Positions 42,575-50,688 of a stretch of 64,000 nucleotides of DNA are shown here, in pieces; the stretch's first letter is position 1, and every line of letters begins with the position of its first letter. The notes beneath the pieces are model-generated. The model did no database searches. It worked only from the letters and a program-made list of their open reading frames with translations, and was not told where the DNA came from. This DNA comes from Paenibacillus silagei (lineage in GTDB: Bacteria; Bacillota; Bacilli; Paenibacillales; Paenibacillaceae), in NCBI RefSeq assembly GCF_017874735.1, contig NZ_JAGGLV010000029.1, positions 20,900-84,899 of the forward strand, read 5' to 3'. The translations under genes were made by a program, and so were the position numbers.

Positions 42575-43177
42575 GTGCTCATGATTCTGGTGTATCTGTT
42601 TGCTGTGCTTGGCGTGTCTCTCCTGCTGTTGGCTGCGGTTCTTCAGTACAGACTCTCCCGTCCCAGGGCTGCGGGCCATAGCGGGGCTACCCATGCCCTG
42701 TCCGCCTTCAGCCTGAAATTCCCCCAGCGGTTCATAACTCCAGACGAATCCCATCTGATTGCCCTGGACGAAGAAGGCCAGGCGCTCGCCATCGGGCTGC
42801 TGCATCCGGGAAAGCCGGAGCCGGCGACAGCCACCCTGTATACGTTCGATGCCATCCTTGGAGCAGAGATTGTCGAGAATGCTCTGACTCTCAGCAAGGT
42901 AAGCAAGACCAGCCGGATTACCACCAGTGCACCGAGAATACGGGCAGGTGCCGCCGCAAGCTATGAATTCACAGAGCCTGTCCAGGGCGGCAGTCCTGCC
43001 GAAGAGATCCGCGAGCTAACGCTCAGAATCTATTTTAGCAGCGCAGATACGCCTGTGGTATCCATTCCTTTTCTCCCGGCGCGCCTGCCGGCCCGCAAAA
43101 CAGATCTTCAATATTCCGCAGCCTTCCTGGAGGCGCAGCAGGTACATGAGAGAATCCGCGACATCGTCTCTGCATAA
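42575..43177 (+). CDS. Membrane-anchored protein of unknown function
   Basis: 200-aa protein with one N-terminal membrane segment (MILVYLFAVLGVSLLLLAAV) and a soluble ~170-residue domain I do not recognise (FITPDESHLIALDEEGQALA, ILGAEIVENALTLSKVSKTS, LRIYFSSADTPVVSIPFLPA). Alternating short beta strands suggest a small cytoplasmic or surface-facing beta domain of the kind found in sporulation or PH-like proteins. GTG at 42575 is favoured because GGAGG lies 7 bp upstream. Alone in its transcription unit. Confidence 0.65.
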   Translation: MLMILVYLFAVLGVSLLLLAAVLQYRLSRPRAAGHSGATHALSAFSLKFPQRFITPDESHLIALDEEGQALAIGLLHPGKPEPATATLYTFDAILGAEIVENALTLSKVSKTSRITTSAPRIRAGAAASYEFTEPVQGGSPAEEIRELTLRIYFSSADTPVVSIPFLPARLPARKTDLQYSAAFLEAQQVHERIRDIVSA

Positions 43178-43205
43178 GGGAAGCCTTAGCCTTCAGAACT
43201 CGCAA

Positions 43206-43733
43206 TTACCGGACAACCGCTGTAAAATCCTCCAGAGCCCTCCCCTGTCTCAGCTTATCAATAATTGTAAGCAGGAAGCTCTCCGCGAGGCTGCCTGGTA
43301 ATATGGCGTCCGCAGCTTCATCCAGTGTGAACCAGGCTGCGTGGTCCAGCTCGTCGCTCATGGCACTCAGGTCCTCCGTGTCAGCCACACTAATGTAATT
43401 GAGCATTAATGTATTAGACGGGGCGAAATACTGGCTGCGCATATATTCATAAGCAATCACCTCAAGCCCCGCTTCTTCCTTCACTTCACGGGTCAGGGCC
43501 GCTTCGGCGTTCTCTCCCTTATTCACATACCCGGCGAGCAGAATGTAATCCTTGCGCTTATACTGCTGGATGAGCAGGATTCTATCGAGTCCGCGGTTCA
43601 GTACGGCTGTACTCATCGCTGTGCTGAACACAGGGAATCTGAAGACGGCGCATGAATCACAGTAGGGTACCTCACCTTCTCCATTGCATTCCTTCATTAC
43701 CAAGCGACTTCCGCATTCCAGACAAAACTTCAA
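43206..43733 (-). CDS. Nudix hydrolase with N-terminal zinc ribbon (NudC-like)
   Basis: 175-aa hydrolase. Zinc-ribbon cysteines C4, C7 and C25, C28 (FCLECG, YCDSC). The Nudix box GYVNKGENAEAALTREVKEE-AGL fits GX5EX7REUXEEXGU (residues ~68-90). The ribbon plus Nudix arrangement is that of NADH/NAD-cap pyrophosphatases, but the protein is shorter than NudC and lacks its N-terminal domain, so substrate is uncertain. Confidence 0.85.
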   Translation of the reverse strand: MKFCLECGSRLVMKECNGEGEVPYCDSCAVFRFPVFSTAMSTAVLNRGLDRILLIQQYKRKDYILLAGYVNKGENAEAALTREVKEEAGLEVIAYEYMRSQYFAPSNTLMLNYISVADTEDLSAMSDELDHAAWFTLDEAADAILPGSLAESFLLTIIDKLRQGRALEDFTAVVR

Positions 43734-43811
43734 GCTTTATCGCTTCTTTCTGTAGGTAGTATAGTTGTTGTCTATTCTAAGCGATTGCTTCCGAACGTAC
43801 CACGGTAAAAT

Positions 43812-43855
43812 TCAAGAAACCCGTCCTTTATAGAACAGGGGACAGGGTTTCTTGA
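43812..43855. promoter_or_regulatory. Long inverted repeat between divergent Nudix and GDPD genes
   Basis: TCAAGAAACCC-GTCC (43812-43826) pairs with GGAC-A-GGGTTTCTTGA (43840-43855): 15 base pairs with one bulge. No T-run, and it sits between divergent starts, so an operator or 5' leader hairpin is more likely than a terminator. Confidence 0.45.
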
Positions 43856-43933
43856 CGTGATGTGGAATATACTATAAGGGGCCCGGACACTACGGGCTGC
43901 ATTACATCATAGAGATGGAGGGAACTACTCGAC

Positions 43934-44668
43934 ATGAACATCATTAATTTCGCGCATCGCGGCGCATCCGCAGCCGCCCCGGAGAACACAATGGCGGCCT
44001 TCCGCAAGGGTCTGGAGCTTGGTGCAACCGGCATTGAGACCGACGTACAAATGACCAGTGACGGAGCAGTAGTAGTGATCCATGATGAGAGTCTTAACCG
44101 CACCACTTCAGGCAGCGGTTATGTGAAGGATAAGACGCTTCGTGAGGTGCTGGACGTGGACGCAGGCTCCTGGTTCAGCCCTGAGTTCGCAGGAGAACGG
44201 ATTCCGACACTGGACGAGCTGCTGGATCTGCTGCAGGGCCGGGAGACGATTCTGAATATAGAGCTGAAGAACGGGACCTTCCTCTATCCCGGCATGGAAG
44301 AGAAGGTCATCGCCGCTGTCCGGGAGCAGGGTATGAGTGAGCGGGTGGTAATCTCCAGCTTCAATCATTATTCCCTGGCCTACTGCAAGTCGCTGGCACC
44401 GGAGATCCGTACGGGTATTCTCTACGGAGAGGGGCTGTACCGTCCTTGGAATTACGCAGCTACATTGCAGGCAGATGCGCTGCACGCCCATCATTCCTCA
44501 GTCCTGCCGGAGTTCGTGAATGCCGCAGCGGAGAAAGGCATTGTCTATCATCCGTGGACGGTTAATGATCCCGAGCGGATGCAGGCTCTAATCGATGCTG
44601 AGGTGGCGGGGATCATTACCGATCACCCTGATGTTCTGGCCGGGCTGCTCGCTGCCAGAGGCGTCTGA
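43934..44668 (+). CDS. Glycerophosphodiester phosphodiesterase
   Basis: 244-aa cytosolic enzyme (no signal peptide) cleaving glycerophosphodiesters to glycerol-3-phosphate and an alcohol. Catalytic features: HRG in NFAHRGASAAAPENTMAAF (H8), E/D pair in IETDVQMTSDG, H in VVIHDESLNRTT, LNIELKN, and C-terminal VYHPWTVNDPERM. AGGG-type site upstream of ATG. Monocistronic, followed by a hairpin. Confidence 0.93.
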   Translation: MNIINFAHRGASAAAPENTMAAFRKGLELGATGIETDVQMTSDGAVVVIHDESLNRTTSGSGYVKDKTLREVLDVDAGSWFSPEFAGERIPTLDELLDLLQGRETILNIELKNGTFLYPGMEEKVIAAVREQGMSERVVISSFNHYSLAYCKSLAPEIRTGILYGEGLYRPWNYAATLQADALHAHHSSVLPEFVNAAAEKGIVYHPWTVNDPERMQALIDAEVAGIITDHPDVLAGLLAARGV

Positions 44669-44679
44669 CATATGTAACA

Positions 44680-44744
44680 CGGCTGCGCTGTCCATAGGAT
44701 GGCGCAGCCGCTATTGTCAAAAAAGCCCCACAAAGTGGGGCTTT
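44680..44744. terminator. Two hairpins between convergent GDPD and GGDEF genes
   Basis: CGGCTGCGC / GCGCAGCCG (44680-44688, 44702-44710) and AAAGCCCCAC-AAA-GTGGGGCTTT (44722-44744). The second has TTTTTT on the minus strand and serves the GGDEF gene; the first follows GDPD. Confidence 0.8.
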
Positions 44745-44755
44745 AGACGAAATAT

Positions 44756-45607
44756 TTATTGTGCCCTTGAGCTGCTGACCAGCTTCACGGAAGGAATACG
44801 GCTCTCCTGCTTGTATACGGCATAACGCCCGCTTCCCAGCTGCTTGGCACTGTACATAGCCGAATCCGCCTCCTGAAGCAGCTGCTTCGGGTCAATCCGG
44901 CCCTGGCTAATCGTCACGCCTACACTGGCGGACACGAATAATTCATGGCTCTCCAGCTTATAGGTCCGGGTGATGCGCTCCAGAACCTTAAGGGCAAGCT
45001 GCTCTGACTCCTTACGGCTGCAGCGTTTGGCGATAATGACGAATTCATCTCCGCCCACCCGGAAAATATGCCGCTTGCCTTTGCAGGTAAATTGCTGCAG
45101 GCTGGTTCCTACAGCCTCCAGTAAAAGATCCCCTGTATGATGGCCGAGGGTATCGTTAATCGATTTGAACCGGTTCAGGTCCAGATATAATACCGACAGC
45201 TGCTCGCTCAATTTGCAGTGATCCCAGAAATGATCCATTCCGTTCTTGTTCAGCAGGCCGGTCAGCGTATCCCGGTATGCCAACTCCTTGAGCTGGTCAC
45301 GCTCTCCAAGGATCATGCGGATCCGCAGGAACAGATACAGAATACCGGCAAGTGTCAGCATGTACAGGAACAAAGAGATCAGCAGGCTTCTGCCTTCTGT
45401 AGTGAAGCCGGTTATGGCTCTTCTGCCCAGCAGATGCATGCCGCCAAGCCCGGCACTGATTACCAGCACCACAAGACTCGAGCGGACCGCCCGGGTTCTT
45501 TGCGGTTGTCTGGAGAAATCCTTTGTCAATCTGAGCGTGCTATATACGGTCAGGACCCCTATAAGTATGGATAGAATCGTCAGCATATAATTGCGGGCCT
45601 CTTCCAC
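44756..45607 (-). CDS. Membrane diguanylate cyclase (GGDEF)
   Basis: 283-aa enzyme making cyclic di-GMP. Three membrane segments in residues 5-100 without a recognisable sensory domain, then a GGDEF domain (~108-265) with DTLTGLLNKNGMDHF, DLNRFKSINDTLGHHTGDLL and active-site RVGGDEF. No EAL domain and no RxxD inhibitory site immediately upstream of the motif is obvious. GTG at 45607 with AAGGAGG 11 bp upstream. Monocistronic. Confidence 0.88.
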   Translation of the reverse strand: MEEARNYMLTILSILIGVLTVYSTLRLTKDFSRQPQRTRAVRSSLVVLVISAGLGGMHLLGRRAITGFTTEGRSLLISLFLYMLTLAGILYLFLRIRMILGERDQLKELAYRDTLTGLLNKNGMDHFWDHCKLSEQLSVLYLDLNRFKSINDTLGHHTGDLLLEAVGTSLQQFTCKGKRHIFRVGGDEFVIIAKRCSRKESEQLALKVLERITRTYKLESHELFVSASVGVTISQGRIDPKQLLQEADSAMYSAKQLGSGRYAVYKQESRIPSVKLVSSSRAQ

Positions 45608-45809
45608 TAGTCTTACGCCCTCCTTCAGCCTATCAATGAATTTATGGTTTTATCGCTTTCAAGCGCTACTGTACAGGATCCGACTGAACATATTCTGAAC
45701 AACTCCGGCAGGGGATGCTGGACATTAATACCCCCACCGGATCAGCACTAAGCATATTATCGGCAGGACCGGCGCTTTATTGTAATGAAATGCTCGGAAA
45801 TATCCCGTC

Positions 45810-46388
45810 CTATCCGTCCATATGCTCCGCGCTGTTGTACAATTCACAGCTCCAGCTGTCATTCTCATTGACCAGGCAGGTGATAGAGGTGTTCTTCAGC
45901 AGCACGCTCACATCCAGGGAAGGCACAAGTCCGGCCAGCGTACTCCGCAGAATAGCCCCGTGGCTGACGACCAGCACATTGCTGCCGGGATGGCGGGCAG
46001 CAAGCTCTTCAATCGCCCGGACTCCCCGCTCGCGGGCCAGCTCCTGGCTCTCCAGCTTCAGATCCATCGTCTTCCACTGGCTGCCGAAGCGCTCGATCCG
46101 CTCGCTCTCTGTGGTTCCTTCAATCAATCCGCCGTTCATCTCCCGGATGTCCGGAAGGAGACCGGCCAGCGGGATGCCCAGCCTCCCGGCGATAGTCTCC
46201 GCCGTCTGTCTGGCCCGCAGCAGGTCGCTTGAATAGATATAATCCCACGCTTCGCCGCTAAGCCGCTCCGCAAGCACGCCGGCCTGCCGGAAGCCTTCCT
46301 CGTCCAGAGGATTATCCGTGTGGCCCTGGACCCGGCCCTCCTGATTCCAGCGTGTGCTGCCGTGCCGGATTAAGCCTATTCTTGTCAT
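45810..46388 (-). CDS. Histidine phosphatase superfamily protein (cobC/gpm-like)
   Basis: 192-aa phosphatase. MTRIGLIRHGSTRWNQEGRV carries the catalytic histidine H9; SSDLLRARQTAETIAG, EMNGGLIEGTTESER and VVSHGAILRSTL (second histidine) complete the family pattern. ATG at 46388 is preferred because the RHG motif normally lies at residues 8-10; GGTGG lies upstream. Substrate unknown. No other gene in 45608-45809. Confidence 0.88.
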   Translation of the reverse strand: MTRIGLIRHGSTRWNQEGRVQGHTDNPLDEEGFRQAGVLAERLSGEAWDYIYSSDLLRARQTAETIAGRLGIPLAGLLPDIREMNGGLIEGTTESERIERFGSQWKTMDLKLESQELARERGVRAIEELAARHPGSNVLVVSHGAILRSTLAGLVPSLDVSVLLKNTSITCLVNENDSWSCELYNSAEHMDG

Positions 46389-46511
46389 GATCGCTACCAC
46401 CCTTATATGCAGATATTCTAATGTGTTCCCATTATAAACTAACCCGCTGCTGGATGCATGCTCCATTGACGGTAACGGAAGACGATTATATGATGGTAGC
46501 TCAAGTGCTGC

Positions 46512-46533
46512 ATTCTGGGGCCTGTTCCAGAAT
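46512..46533. promoter_or_regulatory. Inverted repeat upstream of the phosphodiester glycosidase gene
   Basis: ATTCTGG-N8-CCAGAAT between divergent starts at 46388 and 46585. Symmetry suits an operator; no regulator is adjacent. Confidence 0.35.
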
Positions 46534-46584
46534 CATCCTAACCTGCAGATCAACCTGCTATAAGCAAAGGAGATTTTGTGTATC

Positions 46585-47751
46585 ATGAAAAAAATGCTCA
46601 CCCTCTTTACCGCCTTCTGTCTGCTGGCTGTCCTTCTTCCAGCACTGCAATCCGGTGCCGCTGCGGCGCCGCAGGCCAAGCTTGCCGTATATGTGGATAA
46701 GGAGAATCACTCCTTCATCCCGGTCCGCTTCCTGAACGGCTTTGCCGGTATCCAGTCTGTGCTTACCGCTTCCGGCGGCCAGATTGAGATATCACGCGGC
46801 GAGAATTCCATTAGCTTCACTCCAGGCAAGCCCGGGGCTTCCGTCAACGGCAAGCCCGTTACCGCAAGTGTGCGGCCTTTCAGTGAGAACGGGACCACCT
46901 ATGTCCCCTTGTCTCTTGTAAGCCAGACACTTGGCATACAGCTCCAGTGGAACAAGGAGGCCGGTTCGCTTACGCTGACAAGCGGGGCTGAAACAGGCAC
47001 CGCTGAGACAGCCACCCTGCCTGTACAGAACGGCAGCCTGATCAAAAGCGGATCGCCCGCTGTAGTCAGCGGACATCATACCTACAAGGTCGGCGGCCGC
47101 TCCTTCAGCGTCCAGACCGTCACGGTCTCTCTGCTGCATCCTTCAGTGAAGCTGGATGCCGTTCTGGCCGGGAATACCGTCGGCAAGACAGAAGCTCTTG
47201 CCAGCATCGCCAAGCGCAGCAATGCCGCCGCCGCGATCAACGGCACATTCTTCGCCGCCTATACTGACGGCGCCTTCAAGGTTCCTTACGGCTACATCAT
47301 CAGCGGCGGGAAGATGCTGAAGAACAGCTCCGGAGATAAACGGGCTGTCTTCGCTTACGACAGTAATATGCTGGCTGAGCTGATTCCGGGCAGTGAATTC
47401 AAGGCACGCTTCGATTCCGGTTCCGTTCTCGGCGCACTCCAGGCGGGACCACGGCTGTTGGTCAACGGGAAAGTCGCGCTGAATGTGGCGGCCGAAGGCT
47501 TCCGGGACCCCAAAATCCTGACTGGCGGTGGCGCCCGCAGTGCACTGGGCATCACCCGCGATCATAAGCTGATTCTGCTGACCTCCGGCGGGGCAACCAT
47601 CCCCCAGCTGGCGGAAATTATGAAGCAGGCCGGAGCCTACCAAGCGATGAACCTGGATGGCGGCGCCTCCAGCGGCCTGTACTACAATGGCAAGTATCTG
47701 ACGACTCCGGGACGCCTGATCAGCAACGCTCTGGTCGTACAGACAAAATAA
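46585..47751 (+). CDS. Secreted phosphodiester glycosidase with stalk domain
   Basis: 388-aa exported protein. Signal peptide (MKKMLTLFTAFCLLAVLLPA), copper-amine-oxidase-like domain (~30-130: HSFIPVRFLNGFAGIQSVL, GTTYVPLSLVSQTLGIQL), and a C-terminal NAGPA/phosphodiester-glycosidase domain (~165-388: AAINGTFFAAYTDGAFKVPY, LQAGPRLLVNGKV, SALGITRDHKLILLT, MNLDGGASSGLYYNG). It probably acts on cell-wall polymers. ATG at 46585 lies 12 bp after AAAGGAG, slightly long spacing. Terminator follows. Confidence 0.88.
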   Translation: MKKMLTLFTAFCLLAVLLPALQSGAAAAPQAKLAVYVDKENHSFIPVRFLNGFAGIQSVLTASGGQIEISRGENSISFTPGKPGASVNGKPVTASVRPFSENGTTYVPLSLVSQTLGIQLQWNKEAGSLTLTSGAETGTAETATLPVQNGSLIKSGSPAVVSGHHTYKVGGRSFSVQTVTVSLLHPSVKLDAVLAGNTVGKTEALASIAKRSNAAAAINGTFFAAYTDGAFKVPYGYIISGGKMLKNSSGDKRAVFAYDSNMLAELIPGSEFKARFDSGSVLGALQAGPRLLVNGKVALNVAAEGFRDPKILTGGGARSALGITRDHKLILLTSGGATIPQLAEIMKQAGAYQAMNLDGGASSGLYYNGKYLTTPGRLISNALVVQTK

Positions 47752-47789
47752 TGCACCGAGCTTAGAATGTAAATCTTAAGTGTGTTGAT

Positions 47790-47847
47790 GAAACTGCCTT
47801 TATGGAATGCTGCGAAGCGGCCATTCCTATGGGCAGTTTCTTTTTTT
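47790..47847 (+). terminator. Terminator after the phosphodiester glycosidase
   Basis: GAAACTGCC / GGGCAGTTTC stem with nested GGAATG / CATTCC and a T9 tract ending at 47847. Confidence 0.85.
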
Positions 47848-47894
47848 GATTCCAGCGGCTCCTCAAGCGGGCTCAGTTCAGTCTGTAATCAGGC

Positions 47895-47925
47895 AGAATA
47901 AGGAATACGCCTACGGGGGATAATA
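47895..47925 (+). promoter_or_regulatory. Possible forespore (sigma-G-like) promoter of the germination operon
   Basis: AGAATA (47895-47900), 18-bp spacer, GATAATA (47919-47925), 40 bp before the start. Boxes resemble sigma-G promoters (TGAATA, CATWNTA) only in part; GATAAT could equally be sigma-A. Confidence 0.3.
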
Positions 47926-47965
47926 CACCAACACATCCAGATTTCAGCAGAAGGGAGCCCCCGAC

Positions 47966-49588
47966 ATGCCTCAAGAGCCGAAGAAGAGCCGCCAGACTAC
48001 CAAAGATCCTGTAGAAACCTCCGTGCCTGCACCGCTTCCGCTGAAGCTCTCCCTTGAGGATAATTTACAGGAGTTCAGCCGCCGGATCGGCAGCAGCTCG
48101 GATATTGTCATCCGCCATTATAAGAGTGAAGCCAAGCCTCCACTTACCCTTGCCTTCATTTATATTGACGGTCTGGTCAACGCAGATACGGTCAACCAGG
48201 CGGTGCTCCAGTCTTTGATGGAGAACAGCACGCTGAACGGAGATAGCATTACCACAGAAGCTGCCTTCAACCTAATCAAGGAGCACATTCTGCCGGTTGG
48301 GGGAGTGAAGGAGGCCCGGACCCTGGAGGTGCTGCTGCCCCTGCTTTTTGACGGCTATACCCTGATTCTGTTCGAGGGGCTTCAGGTCGCACTGGCCGCC
48401 GACACCTCCGGCTGGGAGAAAAGAAGCATTAATGAGCCGACCTCCCAGGGGGTTATCCGCGGGCCCAAGGAAGGCTTCACCGAGAGCCTGCGCACCGGGA
48501 CCGCCATGCTGCGCCGCCGCCTGAAAACTGCTGATCTGCGGATTGAGGAATATACCATCGGACAGCGTACCGGGACCGGAATTGCCCTCGTCTATCTGAA
48601 GGGCCTTGCCAGTGAACAGGTGCTGACCGAAATCCGCCGCCGGCTGAACGCCATCAATACCGACGCCATTCTGGAGAGCAATTATATTGAAGAATTCATA
48701 CAGGACGGCGGACTGACGCCTTTTCCCACCATTCAGAATACCGAACGTCCCGACGCCATGGCCGGGGGCATTCTGGAAGGCCAGGTGGGGATTGTCATTG
48801 ACGGCACCCCCTTTGCCCTGCTGGCCCCGTCCACCTTCTTCAACTTTTTTCAATCCAGCGAGGATTACTACCAGCGGTATGATATTTCCTCCTTTCTGCG
48901 GCTGATCCGCTACGGTGCGTTCTTCGTCTCTATGCTGCTGCCTGCACTTTATATTGCCGTTACTACCTTTCACCAGGAGATGCTGCCGACCACGCTGCTG
49001 ATCAGTCTGGCTGCCCAGCGGGAAGGCGTTCCGCTCCCCGCCTTCGCAGAGGCACTGCTGATGGAGCTGACCTTCGACGTCCTGCGTGAAGCGGGGGTAC
49101 GTATGCCGCGGACCATCGGACCGGCTATCTCTATCGTCGGTGCGCTGGTGCTGGGGCAGGCTGCCGTTCAGGCCGGGCTGGTCTCAGCGGCGATGGTCAT
49201 TGTGGTTTCTTTTACCGCCATCTCGAACTTCGTGATTCCGTCACTGGCCATCGCCAACTCCATCCGACTGATCCGCTTCGTGATGATGTTCATCGCTGCC
49301 TCGCTCGGCCTGTTCGGCATTATGTCCTTCCTGATGGTGCTGCTGATTCACATGGCAGGCCTGCGCTCCTTCGGAGTTCCCTATCTGTCTCCGGTAGCGC
49401 CGATGATTCCGCGTTATCTGAAGGATATCTTCATCCGCGTTCCGCTATGGGGCATGAATATGCGTCCCAAGACCAATCTGGGCAAGGAGACCCGCAGACA
49501 ATCACCGCACCAGAAGCCGCAGCCGGCTGAAGACGCAGCCAAGCCATCACCGGCACAGCCTAAGCCGCAGGGAGAGGGTCCAGCATGA
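47966..49588 (+). CDS. Spore germination receptor subunit A (GerA/GerKA family)
   Basis: 540-aa membrane protein of the nutrient-germinant receptor in the spore inner membrane. Large hydrophilic N-terminal half (residues ~30-290, with SSDIVIRHYKSEAKPPLTLA and YIDGLVN) followed by about five membrane segments (IRYGAFFVSMLLPALYIAVT, RTIGPAISIVGALVLGQAAV). The KPQPAEDAAKPSPAQPKPQG tail is low complexity. ATG has AAGGGAG 8 bp upstream. First gene of a five-gene operon with overlapping start/stop codons. Confidence 0.95.
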   Translation: MPQEPKKSRQTTKDPVETSVPAPLPLKLSLEDNLQEFSRRIGSSSDIVIRHYKSEAKPPLTLAFIYIDGLVNADTVNQAVLQSLMENSTLNGDSITTEAAFNLIKEHILPVGGVKEARTLEVLLPLLFDGYTLILFEGLQVALAADTSGWEKRSINEPTSQGVIRGPKEGFTESLRTGTAMLRRRLKTADLRIEEYTIGQRTGTGIALVYLKGLASEQVLTEIRRRLNAINTDAILESNYIEEFIQDGGLTPFPTIQNTERPDAMAGGILEGQVGIVIDGTPFALLAPSTFFNFFQSSEDYYQRYDISSFLRLIRYGAFFVSMLLPALYIAVTTFHQEMLPTTLLISLAAQREGVPLPAFAEALLMELTFDVLREAGVRMPRTIGPAISIVGALVLGQAAVQAGLVSAAMVIVVSFTAISNFVIPSLAIANSIRLIRFVMMFIAASLGLFGIMSFLMVLLIHMAGLRSFGVPYLSPVAPMIPRYLKDIFIRVPLWGMNMRPKTNLGKETRRQSPHQKPQPAEDAAKPSPAQPKPQGEGPA

Positions 49589-50688
49589 ATGGAAAAATCG
49601 GCACCACGCAAGCCGTCCTGCTTGTCGTCAATACCATACTGCCGACAGCTACCGTCGTGCTTCCTATCATTATCAGCACCTATACTGAGCAAGACGCTCC
49701 GCTCGCCATTATTCTGTCTACCCTGGCGGGTCTGCTTATTGCCTGGATTGTCGGAACTGTGATTCAGAACAGCAACGGCGCTCCTTTTCTGGACTGGGTC
49801 GGGGAGAAAAGCTCTCCGGTAGTGTCCGTGATCCTCGGTCTGCTGATGCTCCAGTTCTACCTGGACACCACGGCAACCATTCTGCGTGAATTCGTTAATT
49901 TCCTTAAAGACAACGTCCTGATCAACACCCCGATCACGGTGCTCGTCATTCTGATTCTCTTCATCACCATCTATATGGTAAGGCAGGGCATTGAAGCTAT
50001 CGCCAGAGTGAACAGTCTGGTGATTCTGCTCTATCTGTTCTTCGTACCGCTGTATCTGCTAGGGCTGTACAGCGACCTGAATGTGCATCATCTGCTGCCC
50101 ATGTTCGACCATAGTCTGGCTGAGATCACCCTGGCGAGCCTGACACCGACAGCATGGATGTCTGAGGTGGCGGTGCTGCTGTTCCTTGCCCCTTATCTGC
50201 AATATCCTCAGCGGGCTAAGATTATCGGTTGGACAGGCCTGCTGTTCGTTGCAATCCTGATGATGTTGATTCTGATCACCGCCCTGATGGTATTCGGCCC
50301 GGAATTCATTAAGCTGAGTGCCTACCCCGGCTTCGCTACCATCAGCATCCTCCGGGTCGGCCGGTTCATAGAGAAGCTGGATATTCTCTTCATCTCTTAC
50401 TGGGTGCTGTCGATCTATCTGAAATTTGCCATCTTCCTGTTCGTGACAGTGGAGTGCTTCAAGCAGACGTTCCGGGTCAGCAGCAGCCGGCCCTTCATTG
50501 GAGCTCTAGGTCTGATTATTGCCCTGGAATGCCTGTTCTCCTGGCAAAGCTCAGCCAAGCTGAACAACTACAATCAGGAAGGGCGGTTCGTGGTCTTCTT
50601 CCTGTTCAACGTCCTGGTGCCGCTGGGCGCGGTACTGCTGAACAGGTTGCACAAGGCCCGGTCTAAACGGAAGGGGCTGGAGACATGA
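49585..50688 (+). CDS. Spore germination receptor subunit B (GerB, permease-like), copy 1
   Basis: 367-aa protein of the amino-acid-permease superfamily with ten predicted membrane segments; opens KIGTTQAVLLVVNTILPTAT. B subunits are thought to bind the germinant. LSAYPGFATISILRVGRFIEKLDILFISYW (in blocks) and the FVTVECFKQTF loop are family features. ATG overlaps the A-subunit stop by 4 bp. Confidence 0.93.
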   Translation: MNGKIGTTQAVLLVVNTILPTATVVLPIIISTYTEQDAPLAIILSTLAGLLIAWIVGTVIQNSNGAPFLDWVGEKSSPVVSVILGLLMLQFYLDTTATILREFVNFLKDNVLINTPITVLVILILFITIYMVRQGIEAIARVNSLVILLYLFFVPLYLLGLYSDLNVHHLLPMFDHSLAEITLASLTPTAWMSEVAVLLFLAPYLQYPQRAKIIGWTGLLFVAILMMLILITALMVFGPEFIKLSAYPGFATISILRVGRFIEKLDILFISYWVLSIYLKFAIFLFVTVECFKQTFRVSSSRPFIGALGLIIALECLFSWQSSAKLNNYNQEGRFVVFFLFNVLVPLGAVLLNRLHKARSKRKGLET

